Below, piece by piece: positions 13,585 through 20,860 of a DNA stretch of 22,307 nt (within the stretch, counting starts at the first letter, position 1; every line of letters begins with the position of its first letter). The notes under the pieces were generated by a model. The model was given only the letters and a program-made list of their open reading frames with translations. It was not told the origin of the DNA and did no database searches. This DNA comes from JAKFEW01 sp036675505 (GTDB taxonomy: Bacteria > Cyanobacteriota > Sericytochromatia > S15B-MN24 > JAQBPE01): assembly GCA_036675505.1 (NCBI GenBank), contig JAKFEW010000152.1, positions 1 to 22,307 on the forward strand. Direction: 5' to 3'. Position numbers and translations under genes: made by a program.

Positions 13585-13597
13585 CGGGGCCGCGGAG

Positions 13598-15040
13598 ATG
13601 CTCATGTTCTTCGCCGCGGCTGCGCTCGCCGAGCCCGCCGCGCTCACGCCGCTCCGGCCCATGACCGATCTGGCCGCGGGCCGGGTCGCGTTCGTCGCCA
13701 ACGGGCCGCTCGCGGTGCGCGAGTATCGCCTGGCGGCGCCGCCGAGGCTCGTGATCGAGTTCGACGGCGCCCGCGTCGTCGGCCAGCCGCTGCGGATTCC
13801 GGGCGCCAACGGCGGCCCGATCCGCGCGGGCGGGCTCTACCAGGTCGGCCCCGACGTGGCACGCGCCGTGTTCATGCTCGACGACCCGGCGCAGCTGGCC
13901 ATGCGCATCGAGCCGCTCGGGCCTCAACACACGCGCTTCGTCGTCGCGCGGGCGGAGCGGCCCCCGCTTGCGGCACGGGCCGCGAGCAGCGGGCGCATCG
14001 ATGCACTCGCCTGGGAAGGCGGCTGTCTCAAGGTTCGCGGCTCGCGGCCGCTCGTGGCGCGCGTGTCGCCCTTGGCGAGCGCGCCCGGCTACCTGCTCGA
14101 GTTCGCGGGCACGCGGCTCGCCGCCGACCTCGCGACCTTCGCCGTCGAACCGGGCGGCGAGGTGCGGCGGGTGCGCGCGCTCGTGGCCGCGGGGGGCCAG
14201 GCCCGCGTCGAGATCGAGCTCGTTCGCCAGGCCGCCTACAAGCTGCGGCCGCTCGGCGCCGATTGGCTGTGGGAGCCCGTGAAGGCGCTCAGGCGCCTGC
14301 CGCTCGCGGTCGGCGCGCTACCGCCCGCGCGCGGCTGGCGGCCGGCCGGCAGGCATGCCACGTCCTGGCGCGCCAGCTCGCACTTCCTCGTCACCTCGAA
14401 CGCGTCGCAGTTCGGCCCCGGCCAGCTGCTCGCGGGAACGCGGCACCGCTACGGCGGGTTCTTCGTGCAGGCGGCCCCAGCGGTCGCGGGCACGCTGATC
14501 GGCCATCTCGACGCGCAGTTGCTGCGCTTCGGCGAGCCGCGCTTCGACTACCTCAACACGCTCGGCTCGCTCGCGCTCGCGCACCCGCTCTGGCGCGGGC
14601 TGCACCTCTTCGAGGGCGGTGCCGCGCTGCACCGCAAGGAGGCCTACGCCGCGGGCGTGCCCCTGCTGGACGCCAGCCTGTTCGCCGGGCTGGGCTACGC
14701 GGGCGCCCTGCCGGGCGGCGGCCACTGGGCGATCAGCGCGCTCGCCGATCGCGTCTCGGCCTCCGACGTGCGGCGGGCGTACTACGGGCAGGCCGCGCGG
14801 CTGCGCGTCCTGCTGCCGCTCAGCGGCGGCGTGGCGCTCTCGGGGCAGGCGACGCTGCAGCGGCTGGATCCGGTGGTGCGTTCGCAGGCGTTCTACCGCG
14901 AGTACGTGGACCTGAGCGCCGACTGGGCCATCGGGCCAGGCGTCCGGCTCGGGCTGCTCGCGCAGCTCGGGCTGCAGCAGCGGCTCGCGCTGGCCGAGGC
15001 CTATGGGTTGGGTGGACCGACCTTCCAGCTCCTGTTCTAG
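13598..15040 (+). CDS. Probable outer-membrane protein: AMIN-like N-terminal domains plus C-terminal beta-barrel
   Basis: The protein of 478-480 residues has two AMIN-like modules in its first 230 residues (REYRLAAPPRLVIEFDGARV, then ARVSPLASAPGYLLEFAGTRL). AMIN domains bind peptidoglycan or target proteins to the periplasm and septum. From about 260 on, alternating aromatic and glycine-rich strands (RYGGFFVQAAPAVAGTLIG, LFAGLGYAGALPGG, VRLGLLAQLGLQQRLALAEA) end in FQLLF; a C-terminal Phe is typical of outer-membrane barrels. The start is odd. ATG 13598 directly abuts CGGAG, while ATG 13604 is better spaced. Either gives a very short signal (FFAAAALA) with no positive charge, and an in-frame TGA at 13565 rules out a longer one. 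Barrel assignment is by pattern only. It is the last gene of the NHL operon. Confidence 0.72.
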   Translation: MLMFFAAAALAEPAALTPLRPMTDLAAGRVAFVANGPLAVREYRLAAPPRLVIEFDGARVVGQPLRIPGANGGPIRAGGLYQVGPDVARAVFMLDDPAQLAMRIEPLGPQHTRFVVARAERPPLAARAASSGRIDALAWEGGCLKVRGSRPLVARVSPLASAPGYLLEFAGTRLAADLATFAVEPGGEVRRVRALVAAGGQARVEIELVRQAAYKLRPLGADWLWEPVKALRRLPLAVGALPPARGWRPAGRHATSWRASSHFLVTSNASQFGPGQLLAGTRHRYGGFFVQAAPAVAGTLIGHLDAQLLRFGEPRFDYLNTLGSLALAHPLWRGLHLFEGGAALHRKEAYAAGVPLLDASLFAGLGYAGALPGGGHWAISALADRVSASDVRRAYYGQAARLRVLLPLSGGVALSGQATLQRLDPVVRSQAFYREYVDLSADWAIGPGVRLGLLAQLGLQQRLALAEAYGLGGPTFQLLF

Positions 15041-15231
15041 CGGCTCCTGGGCCGAAGTGGCCAGGGGCGCGGGTCGCGCTTAACAAACTTAAAGCACATT
15101 TATCGCTGCCGGAGACCGGCTTCGGAACCAGACCCTGGCCTGTGGGGGGCGATCACCGACGAGAACCGTTGTGCAAACCGACCTCCTGACAACGCTTCCA
15201 CGCAAGGTTAAATTGCCCCGGAGGATTCGCC
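15041..15231 (+). promoter_or_regulatory. Intergenic region: weak hairpin, inverted repeat and a good promoter for the three-lipoprotein operon
   Basis: CCTGGGCC/GGCCAGG (15046-15065, one bulge) may be a weak terminator for the barrel gene. GCTTAA and TTAAAGC (15078-15095) form an imperfect inverted repeat in an AT-rich patch. CTGACA (15186-15191) and TAAATT (15209-15214), 17 bases apart, make a good sigma-70 promoter starting near 15221. GGAGG (15220-15224) then lies 7 bases before the TTG start at 15232, so the mRNA leader is very short. Confidence 0.6.
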
Positions 15232-15654
15232 TTGGAAAGCTTGAAGGGCGTGCTTTTCAGCCTGTTCATGGTCGCGATCGGCGGGTGCACGTACCTGCCC
15301 GCCGTCGAGGCCTGGGAGCAGGGCGCGCTGGCGGTCCAGGCGCACTTTCCCGGCGGGCGTCGGCTCCAGCTCATCCCCGAAGGCACGGCGCGCATCGAGG
15401 TGCGCGTGAGCGGCGAAGGGGTGCCGGCGGACTCGGTGCTCGCGGCGACGTTGACCCCGGAAAAGTCCCAGGCGATCTTCACGGGCGTGCCGCAAGGGCG
15501 CAAGCGCGTGGTGGCCAAGGCGTTCGACGCCGAGGGCCTCGTGCTCGCCGCCGGCGACGCCGACGTGACGATCGTCGCGGGTGCCACGGTCGCCGCACGC
15601 TTGCGGCTCGCCATGCTCGTCGACTCCGGGCAGTTCGAGCTCGTCCTCGAGTAG
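15232..15654 (+). CDS. Small lipoprotein of unknown function
   Basis: The 140-residue protein starts at TTG 15232, placed 7 bases after GGAGG and just before a lipoprotein signal (Cys19 in VAIGGC). The mature part has an alternating beta pattern: RIEVRVSGEGV, then QAIFTGVPQGRKRVVAKAFDAEG, VLAAGDADVTIVAGATVAARL and a final QFELVLE. The 'converts to a value added to the cell's own pride strand' pattern of G-x-K-R-x-V-x-A-x-x-x-D-x-x-G is common in Ig-like surface domains, but I cannot place it in a named family. It is the first gene of a three-gene lipoprotein operon; the next gene follows after 30 bases. Confidence 0.75.
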   Translation: MESLKGVLFSLFMVAIGGCTYLPAVEAWEQGALAVQAHFPGGRRLQLIPEGTARIEVRVSGEGVPADSVLAATLTPEKSQAIFTGVPQGRKRVVAKAFDAEGLVLAAGDADVTIVAGATVAARLRLAMLVDSGQFELVLE

Positions 15655-15684
15655 CCCCCCGCGTTGCTTCGAAGGAGACCCATC

Positions 15685-16827
15685 ATGCCGCGTCGTTTCA
15701 CCTCGCTGGTGCCCGCGCTCGTACTACTGGCCGGCTGCACGAGCGCGTCGCCCGCGCAGCCGCTGGCTCCGGCCGCCTCCACCAAGGACCTGCGCAGGTT
15801 GGGCGTGCTCACGGGCGATGCCGCGCTCGAGCCTGCCTACCTGCGCGTCAACCTGGTCGATCGGACAACCGGCGCGCGCGGCAAGTACCACGCGCTCGCG
15901 CTGCCCGCCCTCTGGGACAGCGCGCGCATCTTGCTCAAGTCGACCGACGCGACGTCCCGGCTGCTCGCCGACCGCGAGGCGATCGTCGACAAGGCCACCG
16001 ACTTCACCGGCAACACCACCAGCGCGGCCGTCTTCACGGACCTGCGCCCCGGCAACTACCTGTTCCAGGTGACGCTCTACACGGGTGCCGGGGCCACCGG
16101 CACCTCGGCGGCGGTCCACACGGTGGATCTCGCGCTGGTGGGCGGCGTCGCGACCTCGCTGACCCTCACCATGAAGCCCACCGACGGCACCGGCGCCGCG
16201 GGCGGCACGCAGCTCAATGCCACGGTCGACAACACGGCGGCGTCGCTGGTCCGCTCAGCGGGCGTCAGCGTGCTGGGCGGCCCGGCCGGCACGCCCGTGC
16301 TCGTGGCCGGCGACACGCTGACCGTGAACCCGGACCTCGCGGACTCGACGGCGGCGGGCGGCGTGGCGGCGGGCGGCGGCTCGAGCGGCGCGAACCAGCC
16401 GGACCTCTCGCCCGGCGTGCTCTCGCGCGTGCTCTTGACCTACGTGAAGGCGTCGGTCGTGCCCACCGGCGCGCTGCTCGATCCGGCCGAAACGATCCTG
16501 GCCGACTGGGTGCGCGCCGGCAACGAGCCGGTGCGCGGCGTGACCTGGGCCGCGCTCGCCGACGGCACCGACGGCGGCACCTGGCCCGCGCGAGGCGCCG
16601 GGCTGCGGGCCGGCGTGGGCGCCTTCGCCACCAGCTACTCCTGGGCCACCAACGCCGCCACCACCTTCACGGACCCCGTGCCCTTCTCCGACGAGTCGGC
16701 GCTGGCGGCCAACTACCAGCTGGCCTTCCGGTACTACGACAACACCACCCGCCACAACCTGATCGCGGTCAAGACCCGGCCGCTGGCGGTCGTGCAGCCC
16801 GCCTCGATCGGGCTGACCGTGAACTAG
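15685..16827 (+). CDS. Lipoprotein of unknown function, Thr/Ala-rich, all-beta
   Basis: The 380-residue protein begins at ATG 15685 after AAGGAGA; the in-frame ATG at 15664 is rejected because it would add charged residues before the signal. Cys18 follows VLLAG. Residues about 50-160 form a strand-rich domain (AYLRVNLVDRTTGARGKYHALAL, then AVFTDLRPGNYLFQVTLYTG). A second glycine-rich repeat-like segment (VATSLTLTMKPTDGTGAAGG, VSVLGGPAGTPVLVAGDTLTV) follows, and the C-terminal 150 residues end in a beta domain (LAANYQLAFRYYDN). No catalytic motif and no family recognised. It shares an operon with lipoproteins on both sides; the next gene starts 9 bases after its stop. A structural or adhesive surface role is a guess. 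Confidence 0.75.
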   Translation: MPRRFTSLVPALVLLAGCTSASPAQPLAPAASTKDLRRLGVLTGDAALEPAYLRVNLVDRTTGARGKYHALALPALWDSARILLKSTDATSRLLADREAIVDKATDFTGNTTSAAVFTDLRPGNYLFQVTLYTGAGATGTSAAVHTVDLALVGGVATSLTLTMKPTDGTGAAGGTQLNATVDNTAASLVRSAGVSVLGGPAGTPVLVAGDTLTVNPDLADSTAAGGVAAGGGSSGANQPDLSPGVLSRVLLTYVKASVVPTGALLDPAETILADWVRAGNEPVRGVTWAALADGTDGGTWPARGAGLRAGVGAFATSYSWATNAATTFTDPVPFSDESALAANYQLAFRYYDNTTRHNLIAVKTRPLAVVQPASIGLTVN

Positions 16828-16836
16828 CGGCCCGCG

Positions 16837-18675
16837 ATGCGACGAGCGGCGGACGCGCTGGCCATCGCGGCGCTCTTGGCGGTCAGCGGCTGCCAGGAGC
16901 CCGCCACGTCGGCCGCCCGCTTCGCGATCGGCCGCGCGGACGCGGGCGTGCCCGTGGTGCTCGCGCGGGCCCCGCGCGAGGCCGACGCCCCCCCGCCCGC
17001 GTCGCTGCGCGTGGGGCTACGCCTCGCGCCGCGGCGGCTGCTCGCGCTGCCGGCCGCCTGGACCCATGCCACGCTCACGCTCGCGCACCCGACGGCGCTC
17101 ATCGCGCCGCGCGCGGTGACCCTCGTGAAGGGGGTGGACATCGTGCCCGACGGCCTGGGCGGCTACGTGGCCGGGGCCGCCGTGCCGGGGCCGCTGCGGC
17201 CGGTCGCGGGCTACACGCTCACGGTCGAGCTCTGGGACGGCGGGCCGGCCGCGGGCACGCTCGTGGCCCAGCAGGGCCAGGCCGTGAACCTGGTCGGCGG
17301 GGTCAACAACCTGACGGTGCCGCTCGGGCTGGTCGGCGCGCTCGCCATCACCGGCGCCACGCCGGCGGCGGGCTGGCAGGGCGACGCCGTGTCGCTCGCG
17401 GGCGCGGGCTTCAGCCTCGAGACCTCGCGCGACGGGCTGACCTTGGGCGGCAGCGCCGCGGCGGTCTCGGCCGCGACGGGGGCGAGCCTCGCCACCACGG
17501 TGCCGGCGCTCGCGCCCGGCTCGTACACCTGGCAGGCGACCGTGGGGGGCTCGACGGCCACCAGCCCGGCCTTCGCCGTCACGCCGGTCGAGGGCGCACG
17601 GCTCCGGCTCTCCGCGACGGCCTCGAGCCAGACCGATCCCGCGGTCGCGGCGGGTGGCGCCGACTTCCTGCCCGTGTGGGTCGACAACCGCCTGGCGGTC
17701 AAGGTCGACGTGATGGCCCGCCCGGTCGGGACGGACGGCAGCCTGCCGGGCGGCGACCAGTTCGTCACCGCCGCGCCCTCCACCAGCCAGGTGCGGCCGC
17801 ACCTGGCCCACGACACCGGCCGAGACCGTTACCTCGCGGTCTGGCAAGACGGCGCGAGCAACCCCGACATCATGGGCCGCTTCATGGCGCCGGATGGCTC
17901 GCCCCTGGGCGCCGGCATCTTCGCCGTGGCGGCGGACGCCGGCCAGCAGAAGGATCCGCGCGTGGCCTTCGACGCCGGCAACGACCGCTACGTGGTGACC
18001 TACCGCAGCGGCAACGACGTGTATTGCCGCACGCTGAGCGGCGACGGCGCCACGGTGGGGGCCGCGGTCCTGCTGGGCGCGCCCTCGGGCGCGGCGAACG
18101 ACCAGGACGTGGCCTTCTCGTCCGCCACGGGCCACCACCTCGTCGTCTGGGGGGGCGTCGTCGGCACCGACAACGTGATCCGCGGCCGGCTGCTCGACGC
18201 CACCGGCGCGCCGCTCGCGGCGGCCTTCACGATCGCCGTCGTGGCGGGCTTCGCCCAGGTTCAGCCGGCCGTCGCGTGCGACGCGGCGAGCGGCGACTTC
18301 CTGGTCGGCTGGGTCTCGCAGGTGGGCCCCGCCGAGGTGCGTGTGCGGCGCGTGGCCGCGGCGGACGGCACGCTGGGGCCGAGCGCGCTCGTCAGCGCCG
18401 CGGGCGGCGCCAAGGCCTACCCGCGGCTCGCCTGGGTGCCGTGGTGCGGGCGCTTCCTGCTCGCCTGGCAGGTGACCAACGTGGACCCCGACGTGTACGG
18501 GGCCTACGTCGCGCCCGACGGCACGCTCTGGGGCCAGCCCTTCGCGGTCGCGGCCGGCGCCGACGAACAGATCCGGCCCGAGGTCGCGGCCCAGCCCGCG
18601 GCCTCGCGTTCGTTGGTCGCATACGAGGAGAAGATCGGCGGCTCGCGCCTCGTCTACGCCCAACGCCTGCGCTAG
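16837..18675 (+). CDS. Lipoprotein with IPT/TIG-like domain and C-terminal beta-propeller-like repeats
   Basis: The 612-residue protein has a lipoprotein signal with Cys19 (LLAVSGC). After a beta-rich N-terminal part comes an IPT/TIG-like Ig domain at about 165-250 (ITGATPAAGWQGDAVSLAGAGF ... GSYTWQATVGGS). From about 255 to the end there are repeats of roughly 45-60 residues, each with D[PR]xVAxD, a [FY]LxxW strand and a [VM]xGRxxxPDG turn; examples are RDRYLAVWQDGASNPDIMGR, NDRYVVTYRSGNDVYCR and GRFLLAWQVTNVDPDVYGA. I count about six, which fits a beta-propeller. Similar repeats occur in myxobacterial and other surface lipoproteins. No enzyme motif is seen. It is the last gene of the operon; its ligand is unknown. 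Confidence 0.82.
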   Translation: MRRAADALAIAALLAVSGCQEPATSAARFAIGRADAGVPVVLARAPREADAPPPASLRVGLRLAPRRLLALPAAWTHATLTLAHPTALIAPRAVTLVKGVDIVPDGLGGYVAGAAVPGPLRPVAGYTLTVELWDGGPAAGTLVAQQGQAVNLVGGVNNLTVPLGLVGALAITGATPAAGWQGDAVSLAGAGFSLETSRDGLTLGGSAAAVSAATGASLATTVPALAPGSYTWQATVGGSTATSPAFAVTPVEGARLRLSATASSQTDPAVAAGGADFLPVWVDNRLAVKVDVMARPVGTDGSLPGGDQFVTAAPSTSQVRPHLAHDTGRDRYLAVWQDGASNPDIMGRFMAPDGSPLGAGIFAVAADAGQQKDPRVAFDAGNDRYVVTYRSGNDVYCRTLSGDGATVGAAVLLGAPSGAANDQDVAFSSATGHHLVVWGGVVGTDNVIRGRLLDATGAPLAAAFTIAVVAGFAQVQPAVACDAASGDFLVGWVSQVGPAEVRVRRVAAADGTLGPSALVSAAGGAKAYPRLAWVPWCGRFLLAWQVTNVDPDVYGAYVAPDGTLWGQPFAVAAGADEQIRPEVAAQPAASRSLVAYEEKIGGSRLVYAQRLR

Positions 18676-18709
18676 GCGTAGGCTTTGGGCGTAGGCGCTG
18701 GGCGCGTCG
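18676..18709. repeat. Two short direct repeats GGCGTAGGC after the propeller lipoprotein
   Basis: GGCGTAGGC occurs at 18675-18683 and 18688-18696. The first copy overlaps the stop codon of the preceding gene by no coding residue. There is no terminator between this gene and the converging gene fragment. Confidence 0.5.
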
Positions 18710-18868
18710 TCAGTGGCGGCCGCCGCCGCCGTGCTGGTGGCCGGCCTGGCTGCACGCGAGTTTGGGCTCCCAGGCGTTCACGCCCTGCGGCAGCAGGTCG
18801 AAGAGGTGCCAGGTCGCGCAGAAGTCTTCGCCATGGCCGAAGAAGGCCTTTCGAAACGACCCACCAGG
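18710..18868 (-). pseudogene. Gene remnant or small His-rich protein lacking a normal start codon
   Basis: On the minus strand a 52-codon frame ends at TGA (18710-18712) and reads protein-like: FFGHGEDFCATWHLFDLL, then NAWEPKLACSQAGH and the tail QHGGGGRH. Its third positions are almost all G or C, the mark of real genes here, unlike the plus-strand frames of the same stretch. An in-frame TAG at 18869-18871 closes it upstream, and no ATG, GTG or TTG lies before the conserved-looking part. The neighbouring frame opens at GTG near 18875 (residues MVAWWVVSK) and would join by a single-base shift around the AAAGG at about 18846-18850. This suggests a frameshifted or truncated gene. Two Cys and five His could bind metal. 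Function unknown. Confidence 0.4.
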
Positions 18869-18903
18869 CTACCACCCGCGCCGCGCCGCGGACAACCGGC
18901 GAT

Positions 18904-18947
18904 CTTAATTCAATCTTAACTCAAGCTTTGCTCTAATTTCGTAATAT
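18904..18947 (+). promoter_or_regulatory. Pho-box-like triple direct repeat and -10 box before the subtilisin-like gene
   Basis: Three 11-base direct repeats abut: CTTAATTCAAT (18904), CTTAACTCAAG (18915) and CTTTGCTCTAA (18926). Each is an octamer close to CTTAACTC plus a 3-base spacer. This is the layout of the cyanobacterial SphR/PhoB-type Pho box (PyTTAAPyPyT/A octamers with 3-bp spacing). TAATAT (18942-18947) lies 8 bases after the last octamer, as expected where the activator replaces a -35 box; no ordinary -35 is present. Two GAAGGAGG sites follow, at about 18949 and 18971; the second is 5 bases before the ATG. Confidence 0.55.
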
Positions 18948-18983
18948 AGAAGGAGGAACCCCACGACCAGGAAGGAGGATGCC

Positions 18984-20285
18984 ATGCGCCACCGCGTCGC
19001 CACGCTGCTCGCGCCGCTCGTCCTCTCGCTGCTGGCTGGCACCTCGCTAGCGGCCTGCAAGGCCCCCGGCACCGCCGGCTTCTCGACCTCGGCCATCACC
19101 CAGGCGCAGAGCCGCCGCCCGGCCGGCTACGACGCGGGCTCGGTGCTCGTGAAGTGGAAGGCCGGCGCGGGCGACGCCCAGATCCGCAGCCTCACAGGCG
19201 GGCTCGGCCTGCGCACCCGCCGGTCCTTCGCGGGCCTGGGCGCGGCCAGCCTCACGCTGCCCGCAGGCGCCAGCGTGGAATCGACGCTCGGCTCGCTGCG
19301 CCGCAGCGGCCTGATCGCGCACGCCGAGCCCAACTGGACGCTGCGCCTGGCGCCGCGCGCCCAGGCCGTGCGGGCCGCCGAAATCCAGATCGACCCGATC
19401 ATGGGCGCGCAGCGCCAGTGGGGCCAGACGAAGATCGGCTGCGACAAGGTCTGGCTCAGCTTGCGCGGCTCGTCGAAGGTCGTGGTCGCGGTGATCGACA
19501 CGGGCGTCGACCTCGACCACCCGGACCTGCGCCCGGTGCTCGTGCCCGGCTACACCACCTTCGCCGAGGCGGGCCCGCAGGACTACGAGGGCCACGGCAC
19601 CCATGTGGCGGGCATCGTCGCCGGCCAGGGGCTCGGCGACCCGGGCGTGCGCGGCGTGGCGCCGGGCGTGCGCGTGATGCCGGTCAAGGTGATGGGACCG
19701 CGTGGCCGCGAGGGCCAGGTGGAGAACGTCGTGGACGGCCTGATCTGGGCCGTGGACCACGGGGCGAAGGTCGTGAACATGAGCCTCGGCGACGAGGGCA
19801 CGAGCGCGCTTTTGCGCGAGGCCGTGCTCTACGCCCAGGCGCGCGACGTGCTCGTGGTGGCTGCCTCCGGCAACTTCGAGGAGGGCCGCCACCACTCGCG
19901 CAACACCATGAACTACCCGGCGGCCTACCCGGGCGTGATGGCCGTGGGCGCGACCGACGAGCGCGACCAGCTCGCGGAGTTCTCCTTCTGGGGCCAGTGG
20001 CTCTCGGTGACGGCGCCGGGCGTGGACATCCACTCGAGCGTGCCGGGCGACGGCAGCCTCGACGCCGCCGAGCTCGGCGAGTACCAGACCGAGCAGGGCA
20101 CGAGCATGGCCGCGCCCTTCGCCGCGGGCGTGGCGGCGCTGGTGCGCAGCCGCTTCCCCACGCTCAGCGCGGCGCAGGTCAAGCAGCGCATCGAGGCGAG
20201 CGCCCAGGACCTCGGCGAGCCGGGCTGGGACGCGAAGTTCGGCCACGGGCGCATCGACGCGCTCAGGGCCGTGTCGGGCAACTGA
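18984..20285 (+). CDS. Subtilisin-family (S8) serine protease, exported as a lipoprotein
   Basis: The 433-residue protease has a signal peptide ending in a lipobox (LAAC, Cys25). Residues about 50-120 form a propeptide-like domain (GSVLVKWKAGAGDAQI ... GLIAHAEPN) of the type that acts as chaperone and inhibitor. The catalytic domain (about 140-430) has an intact triad: Asp172 in VIDTGVD, His204 in GHGTHVAGI and Ser374 in GTSMAAPFAAGVAAL, with oxyanion Asn297 in AASGN. No domain follows the catalytic part, so it is a compact, single-domain enzyme. It is likely anchored at the outer membrane or surface and processed by removal of the propeptide. Upstream lies a Pho-box-like element, hinting at phosphate control. 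The DNA glycosylase gene converges on it with an 18-base gap. Confidence 0.95.
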   Translation: MRHRVATLLAPLVLSLLAGTSLAACKAPGTAGFSTSAITQAQSRRPAGYDAGSVLVKWKAGAGDAQIRSLTGGLGLRTRRSFAGLGAASLTLPAGASVESTLGSLRRSGLIAHAEPNWTLRLAPRAQAVRAAEIQIDPIMGAQRQWGQTKIGCDKVWLSLRGSSKVVVAVIDTGVDLDHPDLRPVLVPGYTTFAEAGPQDYEGHGTHVAGIVAGQGLGDPGVRGVAPGVRVMPVKVMGPRGREGQVENVVDGLIWAVDHGAKVVNMSLGDEGTSALLREAVLYAQARDVLVVAASGNFEEGRHHSRNTMNYPAAYPGVMAVGATDERDQLAEFSFWGQWLSVTAPGVDIHSSVPGDGSLDAAELGEYQTEQGTSMAAPFAAGVAALVRSRFPTLSAAQVKQRIEASAQDLGEPGWDAKFGHGRIDALRAVSGN

Positions 20286-20303
20286 GCCGAGCGCAAGCCT
20301 GGT

Positions 20304-20825
20304 TCAGGTGTCGCGCAGCGCGTCGACGCGCGCCTTGAGCGCCTGGAACGCGGCCAATCGCTCGGCGCGCAGGCGCTGGTTGCGCGGGCTGGTGGAGGGC
20401 ACGCACAGGACCTCGAGGCCCGCCGGCGGGCTGCCGTAGCGGCGGTAACGCGGCAGCAGGCCGAGGCCGTTGAAGCAGAGGATGCGCGGGCGGTAGCGCG
20501 CGAGCAGGGCGTCGAGGCGCTCGGCACCCAGCCTGTAGTCGGCCTCGCTGAGCGCGTCGATGTTGGGGCTCGGGCGCTTGACCAGGTCGGTCAGGCCGAG
20601 CCCGAAGGTCGGCAAGAGCAAGTCCTCGCCCGGGCCGCGCAGCGGGCGCGGCGTGAAGCCGGCCTCGTGCAGGTCCTCCCAGAAGCGGTTGGCCTTGCGC
20701 GCGTAGTAGTGGCCGTGGGCCACGGCGTAGCTGGCCGGGTTGTAGCCGCAGAAGAGCACGTCGAGGTCTTCGGCGAGGATGTCGTCGAGGGTGTCGAGGC
20801 CGTCGAGCCGGATCAGGTGAGCCAC
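20304..20825 (-). CDS. mug: Mismatch-specific uracil/thymine DNA glycosylase (Mug/TDG family)
   Basis: The 173-residue enzyme removes uracil or thymine mispaired with guanine in DNA. The N-terminal active-site motif is VLFCGYNPASYAVAHGHYYA, with Asn29 matching the catalytic Asn of the GINPG motif in Mug, followed by NRFWEDLHEAGFTPRPL. LGLTDLVKRPS and the second motif VPSTSPRN (the loop that probes the base) are also family marks. Length fits. GINPG has become GYNPA, a mild variant. The start is GTG 20825: a -10 element sits only 6 bases upstream and there is no ribosome-binding site, so the mRNA is probably leaderless. It converges with the protease gene and diverges from the PAP2-like lipoprotein. 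Confidence 0.92.
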   Translation of the reverse strand: MAHLIRLDGLDTLDDILAEDLDVLFCGYNPASYAVAHGHYYARKANRFWEDLHEAGFTPRPLRGPGEDLLLPTFGLGLTDLVKRPSPNIDALSEADYRLGAERLDALLARYRPRILCFNGLGLLPRYRRYGSPPAGLEVLCVPSTSPRNQRLRAERLAAFQALKARVDALRDT

Positions 20826-20831
20826 GACCGG

Positions 20832-20840
20832 ATCATAACA
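20832..20840 (-). promoter_or_regulatory. Extended -10 promoter giving a probable leaderless mug mRNA
   Basis: On the minus strand TGT-TATGAT (20840-20832) lies 6 bases before the GTG start of mug. Transcription would begin at or next to the start codon. No -35 is evident in the 35-base divergent gap. Confidence 0.6.
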
Positions 20841-20860
20841 CCGCTGGGTAAGAGAGAGAC

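Noticed and set aside
15079..15107. Second Pho-box-like repeat (CTTAACAA, CTTAAAGC)
   Set aside because: The repeat period is 9, not 11, and there is no matching -10 at the proper place; it reads better as an inverted repeat.
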